DNA of 9,157 bases from Phycisphaerae bacterium (GCA_007121565.1 SKKI01000290.1:1-9157); one strand, 5' to 3'. Numbered from the stretch's first letter, positions 1 to 7,814 are shown. The notes: a model not told the origin generated them from the sequence alone. Numbers and translations: made by a program.

Positions 1-1490
1 ATCGCTGCGGGGATCACAATCAGCAGCAAAAACGCCGCCGCCCACTCCGCAGCCGAATGATCCTGAACAGGCAAATGCAGCAGCCCCGGCCGGATCAGCA
101 GCATGGCCGCCGAGACCGCCCCGAGCAGTGCAAGCCAGAGCCGGCGTTCATTGTAAGGCGGTGTGTTGACTAAATGCAAATCGCCGAGACCGGCGGCGGG
201 CGCCGCCCACCCTAAGGGGGCAAATAGTCGCCCCAGCGGGCGCAGCAGCGCAAAGGCCATCGCCGCCAGGCCGAGCAGGCCGTACGTGCACAGCAGCGAA
301 AATATCCAGTTATGCGGGTCGCCGATGGTCTCCGGGGCGGCGGGAATTTTGTGGGTCAAATAATGGGCCGCGTAGTTGCCGCCGCCGACGCCGAGCAGTG
401 GAGATTCCCGAAACATCTCGACCGACGCAACCCAGTACTGCCAGCGTACGAGCATCGAATTGCCGCCGGGCAGACGCCCGTGGCCAATCCCGTAGACCGT
501 CATCGCCGCCGCAGCAGCCAGCGCAAAGATCACCAGCCCGGCCACAATGCCGCGTCGCCGCGCCCAGAGCGTTTTGCCAAACAGCAGGCACACCGTCAGT
601 ATCGGCGCAAAGACAAGCAGCGCACCGATGGCCCCCTTGCTTTGGGTCATCAGCAGCCCGGCCAGCGCAATGGCCGTTACCAGCGCGGTGCAGACCCCCG
701 CCGCCAGCGTCTCCTGGCTTTTTGTTTTCGCAGCGGCGGATTTGTCTTTATCGGCCGCGCGTTTAGCGCCGAAGGCCTCAACGCACAGCCCCGCACCGGC
801 GAAGGCCGCTAGCAGCAAAAACGATCCCGTCGAGTTGCTCGTCGTCAAAAAACCCGATACATCGCGCGAATAGAGCCGATGCTCGTAATGCCAATGGGAC
901 ATGCTGCCCGGCTCAATGCCAAGCGCTTCAAGGAACGTCTCCGGGTCGCTCTCGTACTGAACGATGAGCATCTCACTTGAGGCGGTCATCTTATCGTAAC
1001 AGGCAACCGTCGTGGCCGCGGCAACCGCCAGCAGCAGCCATAAAAACAGACGCACCTTTTCTCTCGTGTCAAAAAGCTGTATGGCCAAAATTCCCGCTAT
1101 CGGACCGGACAGCAACACCGCCCAATCGGTCAGAGCCGCCCGTTTATCCGAAGCAAAAAACACCCCCGCCAGTCCAACCGCACAAAACAGCGCCGCCGGC
1201 CCGGCAATCCAGGTTCGCCGCCAGCGCAGCCGACCGGCGACGGCGGCAAGGAGCAACCACGCCGCCAGTGCCGCCCAGAAGACATATGACATCAGCAGAC
1301 TGATCGTCTCATTACTCAACGGCGCCGCCTGCATCGGCGGCTCAACGTGCGGCGCTTCAATGAACGTCACCCGCAGCGCCGCAGCCGCCAGCAGCACCAC
1401 CAGTAGCCCCTGCTCGGCGGCGTTGAGCCAGACCGGCTTAACTGTCGAGTGTGTGCTGTGTTTTTTATTGTGCGTTTTTTTCTGTCTCAA
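1..1490 (-). CDS. O-antigen ligase / Wzy-type polymerase family membrane protein (partial, C-terminus off the left edge)
   Basis: Predicted inner-membrane protein that polymerises or ligates lipid-linked glycans at the periplasmic face. The frame is open from 1490 to position 1 (496 residues seen, no stop). It has many hydrophobic segments, for example near residues 28-40, 66-86, 95-112, 148-163, 222-236, 264-281 and 287-304. Family-type signatures are R349-W350 with PLLGVGGGNY at 364-373, and DPHNWIF at 391-397 followed by GLLGL. The segment RDVSGFLTTSNSTG (209-222) also fits the family. A positively charged cytoplasmic linker lies at about 240-260. I chose the TTG at 1490-1488 because a TAA lies four codons upstream, no ATG occurs before residue 53, and this TTG overlaps the TGA of the upstream transferase gene (TTGA), suggesting translational coupling. 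Polymerase (Wzy) and ligase (WaaL) cannot be told apart from sequence alone; other O-antigen-ligase-like transferases are also possible. Confidence 0.8.
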   Translation of the reverse strand, partial: MRQKKTHNKKHSTHSTVKPVWLNAAEQGLLVVLLAAAALRVTFIEAPHVEPPMQAAPLSNETISLLMSYVFWAALAAWLLLAAVAGRLRWRRTWIAGPAALFCAVGLAGVFFASDKRAALTDWAVLLSGPIAGILAIQLFDTREKVRLFLWLLLAVAAATTVACYDKMTASSEMLIVQYESDPETFLEALGIEPGSMSHWHYEHRLYSRDVSGFLTTSNSTGSFLLLAAFAGAGLCVEAFGAKRAADKDKSAAAKTKSQETLAAGVCTALVTAIALAGLLMTQSKGAIGALLVFAPILTVCLLFGKTLWARRRGIVAGLVIFALAAAAAMTVYGIGHGRLPGGNSMLVRWQYWVASVEMFRESPLLGVGGGNYAAHYLTHKIPAAPETIGDPHNWIFSLLCTYGLLGLAAMAFALLRPLGRLFAPLGWAAPAAGLGDLHLVNTPPYNERRLWLALLGAVSAAMLLIRPGLLHLPVQDHSAAEWAAAFLLLIVIPAA

Positions 1491-2605
1491 CGTGTCGATC
1501 CATTACTGTTGACCGCGGAGCTGGCCTCGAGAATCCCGACAATGACCAATATCAGCACCGTCTGGACGAAAACGAGCACCGCCCCGGCCAGGCTGGCCTC
1601 CTGAAGGATGATGCCGCCCAGGCCGGTACACAGCGTCGCCAGATACAGCGTCAGCGCCACATGCCGGTCGGACAGCCCCCGCCGCTTGAGCCGGTGGGAA
1701 AAATGTTGCGTATCGCCGACAAACGGGCTTTTGCCCTGCTTAAGCCGCAGGAACGTCACCGTGATAAAATCGTACAGCGGCACCGCCATCACCACCGCCG
1801 GCATAAACACCGAATACAGCGGCGTGCCGACAGCCGGGTCATAATAGGTCGTTCGCGCCGTCAGCAAGGCCACGAAAAAACCGACCACCATCGAGCCGGC
1901 ATCGCCCATAAAAATACTTGCCGGCGGAAAATTGAACACCAGAAACCCCAGCAAGGCCCCCAAGAAAACAAGACCCGTCGCCGCGACAAAAAACTGCCCG
2001 CTGCGCATCGCAGCGACCATCAGCACCGCTGTGGCGATGGCCGCGATACCGGCGCTGAGACCGTCCATATTATCAAGAAAATTGAATACGTTTATTATCA
2101 GTACGATCCAAAACACCGAAAGGATCGCCGTTACAACATGGCTTTCGATAAACATCGTGATCCGCACATCCGCCCACACCACCGCCGCAAAGGCCGCGGC
2201 AAACTGCACCGTCAGCTTGAAAAACGGGCCCAAATGCTTCATGTCGTCCCACAGTCCCATCAGGTGAAGCGCCAGGGCCACGCCCAGCACCACCATCAGT
2301 TGGGGCATCCTGGAAAGAAATCCCTCGGTGTGCTCCAGCAGACTCGGCGAAAGCCACCCGTCCAGGTATCCCGGCGCGACGACAAATCGCACCGCCGCCG
2401 CACCGGCCAGGATAAAGATCGCCAGTGTCCAGAAAATCGCCGCTCCGCCGCCCAGCGCGATGACCGAGCGATGATAGCGATCCGCCTGCGGCCGGGCAAC
2501 AAACGACCGCCGCACCGCCTGCCGCCGCACTACCGCCGTCAGGGCCGCACCGGCCGCCATTGCCGCCGCCGGCAGCAGGAGTGCTGCAAGAATTACCTGT
2601 GTCAT
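1487..2605 (-). CDS. WecA/TagO/MraY-family polyprenyl-phosphate sugar-1-phosphate transferase
   Basis: Integral membrane enzyme that transfers a sugar-1-phosphate (often GlcNAc-1-P) from a UDP-sugar to undecaprenyl phosphate, the first step of O-antigen, exopolysaccharide or teichoic-acid-type glycan synthesis. The 372 residues match the usual family length, with about ten hydrophobic helices. Family motifs seen: the Asp pair D120-D121 (GLWDDMKH), NFLDNMDGLSAG (175-186), FMGDAGS (232-238), PLYDF (276-280) and the C-terminal HFSHR (301-305), equivalent to the His-rich cytoplasmic motif. The DNMDG form and HxSHR point to the WecA/TagO branch rather than MraY, which works in murein synthesis. 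The ATG has an AGGAG ribosome site (plus-strand 2613-2617) seven bases upstream and a good promoter at 2636-2664. The gene shares TTGA with the downstream polymerase/ligase gene, so the two should form one operon for surface glycan. The sugar substrate cannot be read from the sequence. Confidence 0.93.
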   Translation of the reverse strand: MTQVILAALLLPAAAMAAGAALTAVVRRQAVRRSFVARPQADRYHRSVIALGGGAAIFWTLAIFILAGAAAVRFVVAPGYLDGWLSPSLLEHTEGFLSRMPQLMVVLGVALALHLMGLWDDMKHLGPFFKLTVQFAAAFAAVVWADVRITMFIESHVVTAILSVFWIVLIINVFNFLDNMDGLSAGIAAIATAVLMVAAMRSGQFFVAATGLVFLGALLGFLVFNFPPASIFMGDAGSMVVGFFVALLTARTTYYDPAVGTPLYSVFMPAVVMAVPLYDFITVTFLRLKQGKSPFVGDTQHFSHRLKRRGLSDRHVALTLYLATLCTGLGGIILQEASLAGAVLVFVQTVLILVIVGILEASSAVNSNGSTR

Positions 2606-2635
2606 TGTCGTGCTCCTGATAAAAATAACGGAAAG

Positions 2636-2664
2636 AGTATACGCTTAGACGTCCCTGTATGCAA
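2636..2664 (-). promoter_or_regulatory. sigma70-like promoter for the transferase gene
   Basis: Reading the minus strand, TTGCAT (2664-2659) is followed after exactly 17 bases by TATACT (2641-2636). Both hexamers match the vegetative consensus at four or five of six positions. Transcription would begin near 2629, leaving a short leader of about 24 nt that carries the AGGAG ribosome site. It drives the glycan operon leftward. Inferred from sequence only. Confidence 0.6.
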
Positions 2665-2772
2665 TGAACGTGTCCTGTTTTCGCAAAGAGACCGCCGAAA
2701 TGTCGCTGTTTTCTATCCGTTTACTGGGCGGGTATTTGCAACCGGTTTGTGTCGATGGCGACAAATAGATTC

Positions 2773-2801
2773 TTGCCAACGCGGTGGTTATCTGACATAA
2801 T
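2773..2801 (+). promoter_or_regulatory. sigma70-like extended -10 promoter for the PHP gene
   Basis: TTGCCA (2773-2778), a 17-base spacer, then CATAAT (2796-2801) preceded by TG at 2793-2794, which gives the extended -10 form TGnCATAAT. Start of transcription would be near 2808, giving a leader of about 50 nt before the TTG start at 2857. It diverges from the transferase promoter and is the only good promoter seen for the rightward genes. The spacer DNA 2665-2772 between the two promoters shows no other site I can name. Confidence 0.6.
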
Positions 2802-2856
2802 GGCATGTTTGAAAAACGACAGATGGTCTCTTTTATTGTCTATACGGAGGTGTGTA

Positions 2857-4179
2857 TTGTCGGAACAATTTGAAAAACAGATGGACAGTTTCAATCCCGC
2901 CGAGCGGAAAGCGGCCCTGCAGCAGGCTCTCGAGGCGCTGCAAAGCAAGACCGTCGGCGTCAAGCCGGCCGGGGCTTTTGTCAATATGCATGCGCATACG
3001 TTCTTTTCGTTCAACTGTTACGGCTATTCGCCGACCACATTTGCCTGGCTGGCCAAAAAAGAAGGACTGGCGGCGGCCGGCATCGTGGATTTTGATGTGC
3101 TGGACGGGGTCGATGAGTTCCTCGGCACCGCGGCGACGCTGAATCTGCGGGCCTGCGGCAGTATCGAAACGCGGGTGTTTGTGCCGGAGTTTGCCGAGAT
3201 GGAGATTAACTCGCCCGGCGAGCCGGGCATCGCCTATCACATGGGGGCTGCAATGCCGGCCGGTACGGTGCAGGGCCCGGGCAAGGCATTTCTTGACGGC
3301 CTCAAGCAAACCGCTCAGCATCGCACGCGTGAAATGATGGGGCGGGTGAACGATTTTCTCGACCCGGTCACGCTGGATTATGAGGCTGATGTGCTGCCGC
3401 TTAGCCCCGGCGGCAACCCCACCGAGCGGCATCTTTGCCTGGCCTATGCGCGCAAGGCCCGCCAGGTGTGCGACGGGGATCTGCCGCTGATTAAGTTCTG
3501 GACTGACAAGCTCGGCCGGTCCCTTGAGCTGAACGATTTTCCCGAAAGTCCGGCGCTGCTCAATGCCATCCGCGCCAAAACAATGAAAAAAGGCGGCCCC
3601 GGCTATGCCGCGCCGCAGGCCGGCGCATTTCCGACCCTGCATGAGATGAACGCGTTTGTCCTGGCCGCCGGCGGGATACCGACGCTGGCCTGGCTGGACG
3701 GCACCAGCGACGGCGAGCAGCACATTCGTCAATTGCTGGATGTCGCGGCCTCCAGCGGCACGGCGGCGGTCAGCATCATCCCCGATCGCAACTTCACGCC
3801 GGGCGCGGCGGACGAAAAACTGGCCAACTTGCAGCAGTTTGTCGCGCTGGCCGAGACGCGCGGGATGCCGATACTCGTCGGCACCGAGATGAACAGCTTC
3901 GGCCAGAAATTCCGCGACAATTTTGAAAGCGACGAACTGAAGCCAATGGTGCCGATCTTTCTGAAAGGCGCTTACATCGCGTATGCCCACACGGTGCTGC
4001 AGCGCGCCGCAGGCATGGGCTATCTGAGCGGCTGGGCGCAGAAATGTTTTTGCGAGGTGGAGGACAAAAACGACTTCTTTGAGGCCTTTGGCAAGGCCGT
4101 TGAGCCGCAACAGGTCAACGCGCTGCAGATCGAACCCACAATGGCACCGCCGGATATCTTGAAAGCCGTTTCCGCATGA
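2857..4179 (+). CDS. divergent PHP-domain protein (putative metal-dependent phosphoesterase-like)
   Basis: A 440-residue soluble protein. The start is TTG at 2857, chosen because GGAGG (2846-2850) lies six bases upstream; the in-frame ATG at 2749 lies upstream of the predicted promoter and has no such site. The N-terminus is helical and charged, followed by VNMHAHTFFSFN (H45, H47), the first PHP motif (HxH). The segment AGIVDFDVLDGVDEF (74-88) aligns with PHP motif II but has VDFD where most members have TDH. E104 in GSIETRVFVPE fits the conserved metal-ligand Glu. Later motifs are altered: TLAWLDG (276-282) stands where xxAHP is usual, and GTEMNSFGQ (342-350) gives no clear DxH. The PHP superfamily includes phosphoesterases such as histidinol phosphatase and DNA polymerase-associated domains; this protein has no polymerase part. 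It lies 79 bp before a sugar-alcohol-type dehydrogenase and is probably co-transcribed with it, suggesting action on a sugar phosphate (inference). Substrate unknown. Confidence 0.75.
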   Translation: MSEQFEKQMDSFNPAERKAALQQALEALQSKTVGVKPAGAFVNMHAHTFFSFNCYGYSPTTFAWLAKKEGLAAAGIVDFDVLDGVDEFLGTAATLNLRACGSIETRVFVPEFAEMEINSPGEPGIAYHMGAAMPAGTVQGPGKAFLDGLKQTAQHRTREMMGRVNDFLDPVTLDYEADVLPLSPGGNPTERHLCLAYARKARQVCDGDLPLIKFWTDKLGRSLELNDFPESPALLNAIRAKTMKKGGPGYAAPQAGAFPTLHEMNAFVLAAGGIPTLAWLDGTSDGEQHIRQLLDVAASSGTAAVSIIPDRNFTPGAADEKLANLQQFVALAETRGMPILVGTEMNSFGQKFRDNFESDELKPMVPIFLKGAYIAYAHTVLQRAAGMGYLSGWAQKCFCEVEDKNDFFEAFGKAVEPQQVNALQIEPTMAPPDILKAVSA

Positions 4180-4258
4180 GTTCCAGGCAACAGCCAGCAC
4201 CGGTCTGAACGAAAACAGAAATCAAAAATAAAAACCATTTAGATGACAGGACGAAACT

Positions 4259-5908
4259 ATGACCGCATTACCTAAATCGCAGACGGCCGTGCAGTTGACC
4301 GGCCCCGATGAATTGACATTAAATGCCAATAAAGACATCCCACAGCCCGGACCGCATCAGATTCTGGCCAAGGTCGAGGCGGTGGGACTTTGCTTTTCGG
4401 ATCTGAAACTGCTCAAGCAGTTTGACTCGCACGGCCGCAAGGGCCCGATTGTCTCGGGCATTGAAGAGGCTGTGCTGGCCGAGATTCCCAGCTATGTACC
4501 CAATGAAAAGCCCGCTGTACCGGGCCACGAGGCGGTGGTGCGTGTTATGACCGTCGGCGACAAGGTCAAACAGGCCAAAGCGGGCGGGCGCTACCTGGTG
4601 CAGACCGACTACCGCTGGCTGCCGACGGCGGCGTCCAACGCGGCGTTCGGGTATAATTTCGAAGGGGCCCTGCAGCAGTATGTGCTGATGGATGAACGGG
4701 TCATCACCGCGCCGGACGGACGGTCGATGCTGATTGCCGCCGACGATGCGTTGTCCGCCTCGTCGGTAGCGCTGGTTGAGCCGTGGGCCTGTGTAGAGGA
4801 TGCCTACGCTGTGCGCGAACGGACTGCGCTCAAATCCGGCGGCAGGATGCTGATTGTCGCCGATGAATCGTTCAGCGAAAAAAAAGTATTTGATTTATTC
4901 AAGGCCTGCGGCACGCCCGGCTCCATTACGCTGGCGGCCAAACGCAATCCTCTGACAATGCCCGTGGAAACAGTCGATTCGATAGAAACCTTGCCGGATG
5001 CGGCGTTTGACGATGTCTTGTACTTCGGCGCAGAGGCCGAAACCCTGCAGCAGTTGTTTGCCAAAACCGCCAACAACGGGCTTATCCTACTGGCTCAATG
5101 CGGCAAAACGTTCGGGCGAGAGGTTCAGACCGCTGTCGGCCGCTTTCACTACGGCAATATCCGGATGATCGGCACCCCGGGCAGCGACCCGCTTGAGGCG
5201 ATCAGGCGGATACCGGCAACCGGCGAGATCCGACCGAACGATAAGATCGATGTCATCGGCGCGGGCGGGCCGATGGGTGTCATGCACGTCGTCCGCAATC
5301 TCTGCCAGGGCGTGCCGGATGTGACCGTGTATGCCGGCGATCTGGACAATGGCCGTCTGGCGGCACTGACCGCGATTGCCGGCCCGCTGGCCGAGTCCAA
5401 CGCCGTCGGCTATGTGCCGTACAATCCCACGGAAACCCCGGCGGATGTCCAATTTGATTATTTTGCGATTATGGCGCCGGTGCCGAAACTGGTGGCCCAG
5501 TCTGTCCTCGATGCGGCGCCGGGGGCGATTATCAACATTTTCGCGGGAATCCCCGCAACCGTCGGCGGGCCGGTGGATATCGATGCCTATGTCCAAAAGG
5601 GCTGTTATTTTATCGGCACCAGCGGCTCGACGCTGGACGATATGCTCACCGTGCTCAAGAAAGTTCAGGCCGGTTCGCTGAATACGAATATCTCCGTCGC
5701 GGCGGTCTCGGGGCTCAACGGCGCAATCGACGGCATTCGCGCTGTGGAAAACCACACCATCGCCGGCAAGATCATCGTATATCCCGATTGTGAAGATCTT
5801 GAGCTGACACGGCTTGAAGATCTGGCCGACAAAGCGCCCGCTGCGGCCGAGGCCCTCAGCAACGGCCTCTGGACCCAAGCCGCCGAAGCGGCGTTGCTGA
5901 AGATGTGA
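4259..5908 (+). CDS. zinc-type (MDR) alcohol/polyol dehydrogenase with two nucleotide-binding domains
   Basis: NAD(P)-dependent dehydrogenase of the medium-chain family, probably oxidising or reducing a sugar alcohol or sugar phosphate in the cytoplasm. The 549 residues exceed the usual 340-400. The N-terminal GroES-like catalytic domain shows GLCFSD (C45, D48), PGHE (H90, E91) and VEPWACVEDA (E174), the usual catalytic-zinc surroundings; the four-Cys structural-zinc loop is absent. Residues about 192-320 form a Rossmann-like unit without a glycine motif, and residues about 328-480 form a second one with VIGAGGPMG (332-340). The units end alike: NIRMIGTPGSD (300-310) and CYFIGTSGST. The C-terminus (NTNISVAAVSGL, then AGKIIVYPD) is typical of the family. 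GAGGPMG resembles L-sorbose-1-phosphate reductase-type members (from memory). The ATG has AGGA seven bases upstream. It sits between the PHP gene and ispE. Substrate is not determined. Confidence 0.88.
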   Translation: MTALPKSQTAVQLTGPDELTLNANKDIPQPGPHQILAKVEAVGLCFSDLKLLKQFDSHGRKGPIVSGIEEAVLAEIPSYVPNEKPAVPGHEAVVRVMTVGDKVKQAKAGGRYLVQTDYRWLPTAASNAAFGYNFEGALQQYVLMDERVITAPDGRSMLIAADDALSASSVALVEPWACVEDAYAVRERTALKSGGRMLIVADESFSEKKVFDLFKACGTPGSITLAAKRNPLTMPVETVDSIETLPDAAFDDVLYFGAEAETLQQLFAKTANNGLILLAQCGKTFGREVQTAVGRFHYGNIRMIGTPGSDPLEAIRRIPATGEIRPNDKIDVIGAGGPMGVMHVVRNLCQGVPDVTVYAGDLDNGRLAALTAIAGPLAESNAVGYVPYNPTETPADVQFDYFAIMAPVPKLVAQSVLDAAPGAIINIFAGIPATVGGPVDIDAYVQKGCYFIGTSGSTLDDMLTVLKKVQAGSLNTNISVAAVSGLNGAIDGIRAVENHTIAGKIIVYPDCEDLELTRLEDLADKAPAAAEALSNGLWTQAAEAALLKM

Positions 5909-5945
5909 TCGTTTGACACGAATTTTCATATACGGGCAGATTCAC

Positions 5946-6836
5946 ATGGCTGAGCCGTTCATCGTCACCGACACAGGGCTGCGGGTCTTTGCGCCGGCCA
6001 AGATCAATCTCTATCTGCTCATCGCGGGTAAACGCCCCGATGGGTTTCATGAGATTGACACGCTGATGAGCAAGATTGACTGGTACGACGAGTTGCTCTT
6101 TGAGCCGGCCGGCGGCCAGGGTATCGAGCTGATCTGCAGCGGGCCCCACTGGGCGCCGGACGGGCCGGATAATCTGGTGTATCGGGCTTGCGCGGCCCTG
6201 CTGGCCCATGCGGGGCACTCTGTCGGTCTGCGGGTAACCCTGACCAAAAACATCCCCGCCGGCACCGGTCTGGGCAGCGCCAGCAGCGACGCCGCCGCGG
6301 CCCTGCTGGGGCTGAACCGCTTTGCCCGGTTGAACCAGCCGCCCGAAGTACTGCACACCATCGCGGCCCAACTGGGCAGCGACATCGCCTTTTTTCTCTA
6401 CGGACCGGCGGCAATCTGCACCGGGCGGGGAGAAAAATTATCGCCTGTCGAGCAACATTTCACGTTCGACGCCCTTGTTTTGACGCCGAACATAAGTGTT
6501 TCTACGATAAGTGTTTATAGGAATTACGTCCACGATCCAGACGCGTATCGGCGGTGGGCCGGGCAGATAAAACCACTCTTAAGGAAAAAGAGTATTGATT
6601 CTGTAGCCGAAATATGCGCAAATATGTTGGAACAAAGCTGTTTTTCGTTACATGGAGAACTGGCAGAGCTGAAGAGTCAGTGCCAAGCCTTCTGCGGCCG
6701 AAAGGTCTGCCTCAGCGGTAGCGGATCAGCCATGTACATCCTGAACCCCGACCGGCAGCAGATGCCTCGACTGCAGCGTTGGCTCAAACAGACGTACAAC
6801 TGCGACAGCAGATTCGTCACCTACAATAGATGGTAA
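5946..6836 (+). CDS. ispE: 4-diphosphocytidyl-2-C-methyl-D-erythritol kinase
   Basis: GHMP-family kinase that phosphorylates the 2-hydroxyl of CDP-methylerythritol with ATP in the MEP (non-mevalonate) isoprenoid pathway. The 296 residues match the family. Motifs: [10 protein letters not shown] (15-24) with catalytic K19; the ATP-binding loop [14 protein letters not shown] (104-117); LGSDIAFFL (143-151) with catalytic D146; [11 protein letters not shown], the usual P-N-x-x-V-S-T-x-x-V-Y segment (181-191); and LSGSGSA (256-262), GHMP motif 3. A TTG at 5913 in the same frame would add 11 residues; I prefer the ATG at 5946 because it places APAKINL at the usual distance from the start, although the ribosome site there (GGGCAG) is weak. 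About 6480-6665 is noticeably more AT-rich than the rest, including a 15-bp-spaced repeat of ATAAGTGTTT (6492, 6507), with no loss of frame. The gene follows the dehydrogenase by 37 bp and precedes spoVG by 19 bp, so it is likely co-transcribed. Confidence 0.95.
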   Translation: MAEPFIVTDTGLRVFAPAKINLYLLIAGKRPDGFHEIDTLMSKIDWYDELLFEPAGGQGIELICSGPHWAPDGPDNLVYRACAALLAHAGHSVGLRVTLTKNIPAGTGLGSASSDAAAALLGLNRFARLNQPPEVLHTIAAQLGSDIAFFLYGPAAICTGRGEKLSPVEQHFTFDALVLTPNISVSTISVYRNYVHDPDAYRRWAGQIKPLLRKKSIDSVAEICANMLEQSCFSLHGELAELKSQCQAFCGRKVCLSGSGSAMYILNPDRQQMPRLQRWLKQTYNCDSRFVTYNRW

Positions 6837-6855
6837 CTCTTACGCGAGGCAGACT

Positions 6856-7296
6856 ATGGAGATCACCGAAGTCAGAGTCAAGCTTGTGTCGAACCAGGAT
6901 GACCGTCTCAAAGCCTTTTGCTCACTGACCCTCGACAATGAATTTGTCATTCGGGACATCAAGATCATCGAAGGATCCGGAGGCCTGTTTGTTGCCATGC
7001 CTTCCCGCAAAATGAGCGATCATTGCAATCGCTGCGGCGGGAAAAACCATCTGCGTTCAAAATTCTGCGGTACGTGCGGGGCCAAGCTGGATGAAAATCG
7101 AACACCTCCCGATGCCCAGGGACGTGTCAAGCTGCATGCCGACATTGCACACCCGATCAATGCCAAGTGTCGCCGGAAGATTCAGGAGACGGTTCTGGCT
7201 GCCTTTCACGAGGAGCTTGAGCGATCCAAACAGCCGGACTACAAGCCGGTGGACCTGGATGAAAACAGCTACCATACCCACGGAACGCACGCCTGA
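6856..7296 (+). CDS. spoVG: SpoVG-family regulator with inserted zinc ribbon
   Basis: SpoVG proteins are small site-specific DNA/RNA-binding regulators, first known from septation and sporulation in Bacillus but widespread in non-sporulating bacteria. Here 146 residues include the core: [21 protein letters not shown] (30-40), FVAMPSRKM (45-53), and, much later, [16 protein letters not shown] (95-110). In ordinary SpoVG (about 85-100 residues) the MPSR and DIAHPI segments are separated by only a few residues; here about 40 residues intervene and carry C57-x2-C60-x10-C71-x2-C74, a zinc-ribbon pattern (CNRCGG and CGTCGA). The C-terminus is extended and ends in a His/Thr-rich tail. GAGG (6846-6849) lies six bases before the ATG. 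The 19-bp gap to ispE implies one transcript. Sporulation is not implied by its presence; role here probably in gene regulation. Confidence 0.88.
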   Translation: MEITEVRVKLVSNQDDRLKAFCSLTLDNEFVIRDIKIIEGSGGLFVAMPSRKMSDHCNRCGGKNHLRSKFCGTCGAKLDENRTPPDAQGRVKLHADIAHPINAKCRRKIQETVLAAFHEELERSKQPDYKPVDLDENSYHTHGTHA

Positions 7297-7298
7297 GC

Positions 7299-7308
7299 AC
7301 AGGCCTGT
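7299..7308. repeat. short perfect palindrome after spoVG
   Basis: ACAGGCCTGT, a 10-base perfect palindrome, begins two bases after the spoVG stop, in the 49-bp gap between two convergent genes. It has no following T-tract, so it is not a convincing intrinsic terminator. It may be chance. Confidence 0.25.
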
Positions 7309-7345
7309 CCACGCGCCGTCGAATAGTTGCCGGGCCGGACGACGA

Positions 7346-7660
7346 TTATCCGTCGGTCGTCAGTTCTTCAAAAACGCGATCCAGCGCCATGTCCAGGCGG
7401 GCGTCGAGCGCTTCGTCCGAGAGTGCAATCTGCTTTTTGGCCTGTTCGATTTTTTCATAACGAACATCCGGTAAAGCAGCGATCAATTTCAGTAATCGAC
7501 CAATCGGGTTGGTCTCGAGATGATGTACCAGCCTTTCGATCGGAAAATCCGTGTCCCCCCATGACTGCGAAGAGTCGGGCTTTCCGATTCGCACCCGGCA
7601 GTTTCGCTCCGCCAGCCGCTGTTGTTCCAATTGAAAGCGTTTTGTTTTCAGTGTTCTCAT
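7346..7660 (-). CDS. FlgM-like anti-sigma factor (probable)
   Basis: Small soluble protein of 104 residues. FlgM holds the flagellar sigma factor sigma28 (FliA) inactive until the hook-basal body is complete, then is exported. The C-terminal half, LPDVRYEKIEQAKKQIA (63-79) followed by SDEALDARLDMALDRVFEEL, fits the FlgM pattern of a D-V-R-x-x-K-(I/V)-x-x-(A/L)-K-x-x-I helix followed by a second amphipathic helix ending in hydrophobic residues. The N-terminal half is basic and lacks a recognisable motif. The start ATG at 7660 has only a distant GAGG upstream, so initiation is not strongly supported. The gene is convergent to spoVG with 49 bp between stops, and no other flagellar gene is in view, which weakens the call; other short helical proteins could look similar. 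An exact GCCGATAA lies 156 bp upstream on its strand. Confidence 0.5.
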   Translation of the reverse strand: MRTLKTKRFQLEQQRLAERNCRVRIGKPDSSQSWGDTDFPIERLVHHLETNPIGRLLKLIAALPDVRYEKIEQAKKQIALSDEALDARLDMALDRVFEELTTDG

Positions 7661-7814
7661 GTCTTTAATCCAACCTCAAGATGGACCGCCCAGCGAGCCG
7701 TCCCTGCCGTTTGAGCGGTCGGCCGGACACATTCGCTCCGGCCTCTTAACAACGTATCCTCGAATCCGTATTGAGGCTATTGCCTTTCTGATACCTACAA
7801 CATCTAGTATGCCG

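Noticed and set aside
1451..2800. A long plus-strand open frame of 449 codons.
   Set aside because: It is antisense to the transferase gene; its product is an Arg/His/Gln-rich low-complexity translation, whereas the minus strand carries clear family motifs.
2833..4200. A long minus-strand open frame of 455 codons opposite the PHP gene.
   Set aside because: It mirrors the PHP gene, which has a ribosome site, a promoter and PHP motifs; the antisense product shows none.
5087..5929. A minus-strand open frame of 280 codons opposite the dehydrogenase.
   Set aside because: Arg/His/Asp-rich shadow of a gene with unmistakable MDR motifs; no ribosome site.
5913..5945. An upstream TTG start that would lengthen IspE by 11 residues.
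   Set aside because: The added residues precede the usual N-terminus of the family and have no better ribosome site than the ATG at 5946.
7338..7361. An inverted repeat GACGAC...GTCGTC between the two convergent genes, considered as a bidirectional terminator.
   Set aside because: The loop of 12 bases is large, the right arm lies in the coding end of the FlgM-like gene, and there is no T-tract on either strand.
7740..7765. A GGATTCGAGG-like string on the minus strand, checked as a possible tRNA T-arm or attachment site.
   Set aside because: No acceptor stem, anticodon arm or CCA end can be folded around it.
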